From assembly GCF_021531995.1 (NCBI RefSeq), contig NZ_JAFBIZ010000018.1, forward strand, positions 1 through 37,025: 37,025 nt of DNA, in the 5' to 3' direction. A program made the translations under genes and the position numbers. The notes beneath the pieces were generated by a model. The model had not been told where the DNA came from and ran no database searches. It was given only the letters and a program-made list of their open reading frames with translations. Below are positions 32,861 through 37,025 of this stretch, piece after piece; the stretch's first letter is position 1; every line of letters begins with the position of its first letter. The DNA comes from Faecalicatena contorta (GTDB taxonomy: Bacteria > Bacillota > Clostridia > Lachnospirales > Lachnospiraceae).

Positions 32861-32896
32861 TTACCAGATTATGAAAAAAATATTGAGGAAAAAAAC

Positions 32897-34378
32897 ATGG
32901 ATAGTAAACGAATGTCGGTGTTCGTTGTTGTATGTTTTTTTATCTGTATCGGAATTATGGATTATCCATTTATTTCACGTCTTTATAATGAGCAGATTCA
33001 GGGAACGGTTGTTGCCGCTTACGAAACTGCAGCCGAAAGACTGCAGGATGACAGAAAGGCAAAAGAGCTTCAAAAGGCAGAAAAATATAACGAATGGCTG
33101 TATGAAGAAAGTTCCGGATTTGAAGATGCTTTCTGGAAATCCCGGCAAATATCAGATATGTACAGGACTATTTTGAATATAGGAAAAGAGTCTGAGATGG
33201 CAGTTCTTGAAATTCCGAAGATTCAGATTCGCCTTCCGGTATATCACGGAACAGAGGAGGAAGTGCTTCAGAAGGGGGCTGGACATCTGGAAGGATCATC
33301 AGTTCCAGCAGGGGGAAAGAATACACATACCTGTATTCTGGCACACAGAGGACTTCCGCAAAAGGAATTGTTTTCGAAGCTTGACAGAATGGAGACAGGT
33401 GACTTTTTTTACCTGCATGTGCTGGGAGATACTCTGGCTTATGAAGTATATCAGACAGAAGTTGTACTGCCGGAAGATACAGATGGATTGGACATTCTGT
33501 CCGGAGAAGACATTGCAACGCTGATCACCTGTACACCTTATGGAATTAATACGCATAGATTATATGTTCACGGAAGGAGAGTCGCGATACCACAGGAGAA
33601 AGAAAAATGGAACCTGAAAAATATTGTCGAACAGTTGAAAAAACAGGCATGGATCGTACTGACAGTACTGATACTGGTCTGGATGTTGATCCTGCTGTAT
33701 TGGCTGAATAAAAGGCCGGGAAGAAAAAGAAGGAGGAAATGTATGAAGAAAAAAAAGAAATGGAAAAAGCCGGTTCTGAATGTTCTGGTTTGTGCTGGAT
33801 GTATAGGACTATCCTGTATGACAGCAGAAGCTTCGGAGGGGAGTATTCGAATTGAATTTCGGAATTTGGAGTATGCAGATTCCTGCAGAGCAGATCTTAA
33901 GGTACTGCTTTATCGGATTGGAAGAACCGGGGCAGATGGACTTCCTGTTTTTGAACCTGAATCGCTGACAGTAAATGATCCTGGGGACAGAGAAGAAGTT
34001 GCAGATACAGCAAAAAAAGCTATCAGTCAGACAGAACGTTTACAAAAAAGTGAAGTGACAACAGATTCACAAGGTGTAGCAGTGTTCGAAGATCTGCAGG
34101 AGGGAATCTATCTGGTGATGGTTCCGAACGAGAATTCATATGGAATCGTAGATCCATTTCTGGTTACGATCCCTTATTATGAAGAAACTGACGAAGGAAT
34201 AAAAGGACCTCTGTATGAGGTAATTGCTGCACCAAAAGCAGTACCGAATGAAAAAGAGCAGGATGTAAAGACAGCAGACGCATCAGAGACAGGCGTGTAT
34301 CTGGGAATCAGTGCTTTTGCCCTGTTTACGGCAGCTATAGTAAGGCATAGACGCAGCTCAGAGACAGAAGAAACATAG
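32897..34378 (+). CDS. Class C sortase fused in frame to a small pilin-like protein
   Basis: The single open frame (493 residues) joins two proteins. Residues 1-282 form a class C pilin-polymerising sortase: N-terminal helix (SVFVVVCFFICIGIM), catalytic His150 in ILAHRGLP, Cys212 in TLITCTPYGINTHRLYVHGRR, and a C-terminal membrane helix with basic tail (KRPGRKRRRK). A lid-like FEDAFW is present but lacks the canonical DP[FW]. Residues 283-493 are a signal-peptide-bearing pilin-like protein (next entry). ATG 32897 follows GAGG at 32885-32888. No stop codon separates the parts. A one-base shift would end the sortase at TGA 33744-33746, giving the usual ATGA overlap, so a true fusion and a recent or sequencing indel in the A-rich tract are both possible. 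Confidence 0.85.
   Translation: MDSKRMSVFVVVCFFICIGIMDYPFISRLYNEQIQGTVVAAYETAAERLQDDRKAKELQKAEKYNEWLYEESSGFEDAFWKSRQISDMYRTILNIGKESEMAVLEIPKIQIRLPVYHGTEEEVLQKGAGHLEGSSVPAGGKNTHTCILAHRGLPQKELFSKLDRMETGDFFYLHVLGDTLAYEVYQTEVVLPEDTDGLDILSGEDIATLITCTPYGINTHRLYVHGRRVAIPQEKEKWNLKNIVEQLKKQAWIVLTVLILVWMLILLYWLNKRPGRKRRRKCMKKKKKWKKPVLNVLVCAGCIGLSCMTAEASEGSIRIEFRNLEYADSCRADLKVLLYRIGRTGADGLPVFEPESLTVNDPGDREEVADTAKKAISQTERLQKSEVTTDSQGVAVFEDLQEGIYLVMVPNENSYGIVDPFLVTIPYYEETDEGIKGPLYEVIAAPKAVPNEKEQDVKTADASETGVYLGISAFALFTAAIVRHRRSSETEET
33743..34378 (+). CDS. Internal start: small pilin-like protein within the sortase fusion
   Basis: Within the same frame, ATG 33743 is preceded by AAGGAGG (33730-33736, 6-nt gap), so this 211-residue part can be made alone. 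It begins MKKKKKWKKPVLNVLVCAG, a classical signal peptide, with likely cleavage after MTAEA. The body contains a beta-rich, Cna_B-like domain (TTDSQGVAVFEDLQEGIYLVM), but the usual E-box Glu is replaced by Met/Val. The end has KTADASETG, a hydrophobic helix (VYLGISAFALFTAAIV) and RHRRSS, i.e. a sorting-signal layout in which VKTAD stands where LPxTG would be. It is probably a minor or basal pilus component; that is inference. Confidence 0.75.
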   Translation: MKKKKKWKKPVLNVLVCAGCIGLSCMTAEASEGSIRIEFRNLEYADSCRADLKVLLYRIGRTGADGLPVFEPESLTVNDPGDREEVADTAKKAISQTERLQKSEVTTDSQGVAVFEDLQEGIYLVMVPNENSYGIVDPFLVTIPYYEETDEGIKGPLYEVIAAPKAVPNEKEQDVKTADASETGVYLGISAFALFTAAIVRHRRSSETEET

Positions 34379-34386
34379 ACGGGAAG

Positions 34387-34428
34387 ATGAAATATCTCAT
34401 AGTAGAGATTTCATAAATAAATATTTAT
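34387..34428 (+). promoter_or_regulatory. Intercistronic hairpin before the major pilin gene
   Basis: ATGAAA (34387-34392) and TCTC (34395-34398) pair with GAGA (34405-34408) and TTTCAT (34409-34414), with a two-base TA bulge and an ATAGTA loop. An AT palindrome ATAAATATTTAT follows (34417-34428). There is no T tract, so message processing or stabilisation of the pilin transcript is more likely than termination. Confidence 0.5.
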
Positions 34429-34448
34429 ATCAAGAAAGGAAGATTTTT

Positions 34449-36023
34449 ATGAAAAAAACAATCAAAAAAGCAACAAAATTAACAGCATTTGTACTGACAG
34501 GAGCAATATGCCTGGGGAGTATACTGTGGATGCCTCATATGACGACAAAAGCAGCGATTGAAAGACAGGATAATATGCTGATCACGGGAAGAACAACGGG
34601 ATCTCTCACAATAAAAAAGCATGGGCCTTCTGCAGACATTCCTCTCGCCGGAGCGGGGTTTTCCGTATACAGAGTAATGGAGCTGACACCGGCAGAACAG
34701 CCGGGAGATTATGCGGCCTATGAAAAAGCAGCTGCATTTGCAGATGTTTTGAGCGGAGTGACAGCAGATGATCTCGGTAATTATTCTTCTGTAGAGATTG
34801 AAAGTCTTGCTTTGGAATTAAAAGCAGCTGCAATCAGTGCAGATGTACAGCCGGAAGCAAGTGGTGTAACAGGAGAAGATGGCAGCTGTCTATTCTCAGA
34901 TCTTCCGTTGGGATATTATCTTGTAATGGAGACTTCAGCACCGGAGGGGTATGTTGCGGGAAGTCCGTTCCTGATTGCAATTCCGTCGACGAACAATTAT
35001 GTGCGAACAGACATGCAGGGACGTGAATGGGTCTATGATGTAGAGGCAGAACCTAAAAACGCACAGGTCGGAATTGAAAAGAGTCTTGCTGAAGAAGAAG
35101 ATGGAACAGCAGGCTTTGGAGATTATGTACAATATGTGGTGAGAACAGCGGTTCCGGACTATCCGGATGAATACTTTAACAATGAAGTTACATTTACGAT
35201 CCGTGATATTATGAGTGATGGTCTGGATATCCAGAAGTCAAAAGAGCATCCGGTTACGGTAGAAGTGGGAGGAGTACAGATACAGGAAGGAATCAGTACT
35301 TACTCTGTTACGGCTTCTCCAAAAACAGGAGAGGAAGCGGACCTTATCATTTCCTTTTCCAAAGAGTTTATCAGAGCACATCGTGCGGAAGCAGTTACTG
35401 TAAATTATGATGCAAAAGTAACAGCAAAAGCAGTCATGGGGAAAGCAGGTAATAATAACAGTGTTTTTCTGGACTATAATCATAAATCGGGAGAATCAAC
35501 AACAGCTGAAGGAACAAATGTTACAGTATATTCCTTCGGAATTCATGTTGTAAAGTTTACAGATGATGAGGAAACAAAAGCTCTTTCCGGTGCAGTCTTT
35601 CAGCTGACACACGATCCGGAAGGATTGTCTCTCGTGGAAAGTGGAACATCGGATGAGGAAGGAAATATTTCATTTGATACACTTGATGCAGGTACATATT
35701 ATCTGACAGAGGTATTTTCTCCGGAAGGATATACATTACTTGCCAATCCGATCAAGGTAGAACTGATCGCAGATGAGACGGGCGGAAAAGTAAATGGAGA
35801 ATTAAGCGTTAAGATAGACGGAAAAAATCTAACAGCCAAAACAGGGAATTATGTAAGTAAGCTGGATGCGGATGCAGGAATTGTTACAGTTGCAGTAGAA
35901 AACCATAAGGGATTCAGCCTGCCTTCAACTGGTGGAATGGGAGTGGTTATCTTCCTGATGATTGGTCTTGCCGGAGTCGGAGTTATCTCAGTGGCTGTTT
36001 GCGGAAAGCGAAAAAAACAGTAG
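34449..36023 (+). CDS. LPXTG-anchored major pilin (SpaH/EbpB-like)
   Basis: A 524-residue secreted pilin subunit, the shaft protein expected to be polymerised by the sortase encoded just upstream. It has a signal peptide (about 1-36), an N-terminal domain with an E-box YYLVMETSAPEGY near 156-168, a pilin-motif lysine region VYDVEAEPKNAQVGIEK near 194-210 (PKN), a large middle domain, a C-terminal SpaA/Cna_B-type domain with a second E-box YYLTEVFSPEGY near 417, then the sorting signal LPSTG near 491, a membrane helix and the tail GKRKKQ. E-box Glu and partner Lys imply internal isopeptide bonds. AAAGGA near 34435 is the ribosome-binding site. Confidence 0.94.
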   Translation: MKKTIKKATKLTAFVLTGAICLGSILWMPHMTTKAAIERQDNMLITGRTTGSLTIKKHGPSADIPLAGAGFSVYRVMELTPAEQPGDYAAYEKAAAFADVLSGVTADDLGNYSSVEIESLALELKAAAISADVQPEASGVTGEDGSCLFSDLPLGYYLVMETSAPEGYVAGSPFLIAIPSTNNYVRTDMQGREWVYDVEAEPKNAQVGIEKSLAEEEDGTAGFGDYVQYVVRTAVPDYPDEYFNNEVTFTIRDIMSDGLDIQKSKEHPVTVEVGGVQIQEGISTYSVTASPKTGEEADLIISFSKEFIRAHRAEAVTVNYDAKVTAKAVMGKAGNNNSVFLDYNHKSGESTTAEGTNVTVYSFGIHVVKFTDDEETKALSGAVFQLTHDPEGLSLVESGTSDEEGNISFDTLDAGTYYLTEVFSPEGYTLLANPIKVELIADETGGKVNGELSVKIDGKNLTAKTGNYVSKLDADAGIVTVAVENHKGFSLPSTGGMGVVIFLMIGLAGVGVISVAVCGKRKKQ

Positions 36024-36087
36024 GATGAATCAGATGTTAGAGACTCTCTTTTATGGAATTATGGTGTACTTTGTCAAAAGTATGCGG

Positions 36088-36093
36088 TATAAT
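36088..36093 (+). promoter_or_regulatory. -10 element before the SseB-family gene
   Basis: TATAAT at 36088-36093, with a weak TGTACT 17 nt upstream (36065-36070), lies 47 nt before the SseB-family start. A short AGAG-ACT-CTCTTTT hairpin (about 36041-36054) sits between it and the pilin gene and could end the pilus transcript. Confidence 0.5.
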
Positions 36094-36140
36094 AATTTCA
36101 TTAGTGTGTAATGCCAGAAGGAAGAGAGGGAGATTACAGG

Positions 36141-36887
36141 ATGGACACAGAAAAAAAAGCAGCTTTGGATAAACTTAGGAAAGTAAAGGAATTATATGTA
36201 TTAATGTCTGACTGTACAAGGATGCCATATGTATCCTGCGATTCAGAGACATATGATGATGAAGTGTTTTTGTATTATACGGAAGAGGATGCAAAAAAAG
36301 AGGCAAAAAAACTGATCAGCGAGAAGAATCCGGTTCGTATATTAAAGGTTGAGAATCGTTTTTTCCTGCCATTTTATACCAGTCTGTTTCCAATGGGAGT
36401 GAATTGCCTGAAGGTTGGAAAAGGGACAAAAAGTCAGATTGCAATCCAGCTGTCTGAACTTGTCCGCAGACCTGAACCTTCTGAAAAAGTTCTGAAAGAA
36501 AACTTTGTTGAGAATCCGGAACTGTTATTGACTGCTATCTATCTCATGCAGCAAGTCAGAGGAAAAGGAATGAATGTTCCGAATCCGGAGATCAGAGAAC
36601 TGGAAGAAGAGATGATGGCACATTATCGGGAAGGAAAGTTTCTGGTAGCAATGAATCCGGAAAAAAAAATGCCGGTTCTGAAAAAAGATGATGGACAGGT
36701 ATTGCAGCCTGTATTTACAGACATGCAGGAATTTATGAAGTTCCAGAATGTGAATAAAAAAGAAAAGTATACGGCGGGAATGGTAGAGGCAGTAAACGTG
36801 CCGAAGCTGCTGTCTAAAGAAACAACAGCGATTGTCCTGAATCCTTTTGGAATTAATATGCAGCTGAATGTGACCAGAAAAGCATAG
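36141..36887 (+). CDS. SseB-family protein
   Basis: A 248-residue soluble protein with an SseB N-terminal-like region (KVKELYVLMSDCTRMPYVSCDSETYDDEVFLYYTEEDAKKEAKKL) followed by a second region with the SseB C-terminal layout. The name comes from E. coli enhanced serine sensitivity protein B; biochemical function in Firmicutes is unknown. The frame opens at ATG 36111, but ATG 36141 is better placed after GAGAGGGAG (36124-36132). It has its own likely -10 and is followed by a terminator, so it is probably monocistronic and not part of the pilus locus. Confidence 0.75.
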   Translation: MDTEKKAALDKLRKVKELYVLMSDCTRMPYVSCDSETYDDEVFLYYTEEDAKKEAKKLISEKNPVRILKVENRFFLPFYTSLFPMGVNCLKVGKGTKSQIAIQLSELVRRPEPSEKVLKENFVENPELLLTAIYLMQQVRGKGMNVPNPEIRELEEEMMAHYREGKFLVAMNPEKKMPVLKKDDGQVLQPVFTDMQEFMKFQNVNKKEKYTAGMVEAVNVPKLLSKETTAIVLNPFGINMQLNVTRKA

Positions 36888-36898
36888 AATAAATAAAA

Positions 36899-36952
36899 AG
36901 GGGGCGTTGCAAAATAGATGAGTAATCATCTATGGAGCATCGCTCTCTTTTT
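36899..36952 (+). terminator. Terminator after the SseB-family gene
   Basis: ATAGATGA (36914-36921) pairs with TCATCTAT (36926-36933), and outside it GCGTTGC (36904-36910) pairs with GCATCGC (36937-36943) with one mismatch. TCTCTTTTT follows at 36944-36952. It is a two-stage stem typical of an intrinsic terminator. Confidence 0.82.
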
Positions 36953-36969
36953 GTGTCTGAAAACAGAAA

Positions 36970-36989
36970 ACGGACTCCGAAGAGTCCGT
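36970..36989 (-). terminator. Hairpin with minus-strand terminator character
   Basis: ACGGACTC (36970-36977) pairs with GAGTCCGT (36982-36989). Read on the minus strand the loop is TTCG and the stem is followed by a T-rich tract, the form of a terminator for leftward transcription. On the plus strand no T tract follows. A gene to the right of the window could end here. Confidence 0.5.
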
Positions 36990-36995
36990 CAATCA

Positions 36996-37004
36996 TGGTA
37001 TAAT
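36996..37004 (+). promoter_or_regulatory. Extended -10 promoter at the window edge
   Basis: TGGTATAAT (TATAAT at 36999-37004) matches the extended -10 form seen upstream of the sugar kinase. Its gene would lie beyond the window, so the assignment cannot be completed. Confidence 0.45.
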
Positions 37005-37025
37005 AAGTTATGACGAGTAACTTAA

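Overview
The window looks like a chromosomal segment of a low-to-moderate GC Gram-positive anaerobe of the class Clostridia, most likely a gut Lachnospiraceae. The basis is a PolC-type replicase with AGGAGG ribosome-binding sites, the rpmE-DUF1385-prmC-prfA order, MurT/GatD, IspG, a ferredoxin-dependent indolepyruvate oxidoreductase and a sortase/pilin locus. Species cannot be fixed from the sequence alone. Every confident gene is on the + strand except one small XRE-type regulator. I see no rRNA, tRNA, transposase, phage gene or CRISPR array.

Layout. 1-3.3 kb: translation genes (L31, DUF1385 membrane protein, PrmC, release factor 1). 3.3-3.5 kb: a 54-bp tandem repeat that runs into the leader of an ABC exporter gene. 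3.5-8.2 kb: ABC half-transporter, membrane-anchored 5'-nucleotidase, DUF2156 protein. 8.2-13.1 kb: two PLP aminotransferases, a small membrane export protein, DAHP synthase and a PfkB sugar kinase. 13.1-15.2 kb: MurT/GatD, which amidate lipid II. 15.2-16.5 kb: XRE repressor and two small unknown proteins. 16.5-24.5 kb: ispG, polC, two EamA transporters and the MnmM-like methyltransferase. 24.5-26.6 kb: mgtE behind a leader ORF and intrinsic terminator, then a flavin-binding protein. 26.7-32.7 kb: paaK-iorA-iorB-ACT-paaK-ACT, an arylacetate/arylpyruvate module. 32.7-36.1 kb: a pilus locus in which a class C sortase is fused in frame to a small pilin-like protein, followed by an LPSTG major pilin. 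36.1-37.0 kb: an SseB-family gene, its terminator and an unfinished promoter region.

How genes work together. DAHP synthase feeds aromatic amino acid synthesis, the aminotransferases could interconvert aromatic 2-oxo acids and amino acids, and the PaaK/IorAB cluster links arylacetates, arylacetyl-CoA and arylpyruvates. The tandem-ACT proteins next to each PaaK are natural candidates for aromatic amino acid sensing. The most unusual items are the sortase-pilin fusion with an internal ribosome-binding site, the leader-peptide attenuator ahead of mgtE, the duplicated PaaK/ACT arrangement around iorAB, and the 54-bp repeat array that donates sequence to the ABC transporter leader. Readings of function and direction are inference unless marked otherwise.
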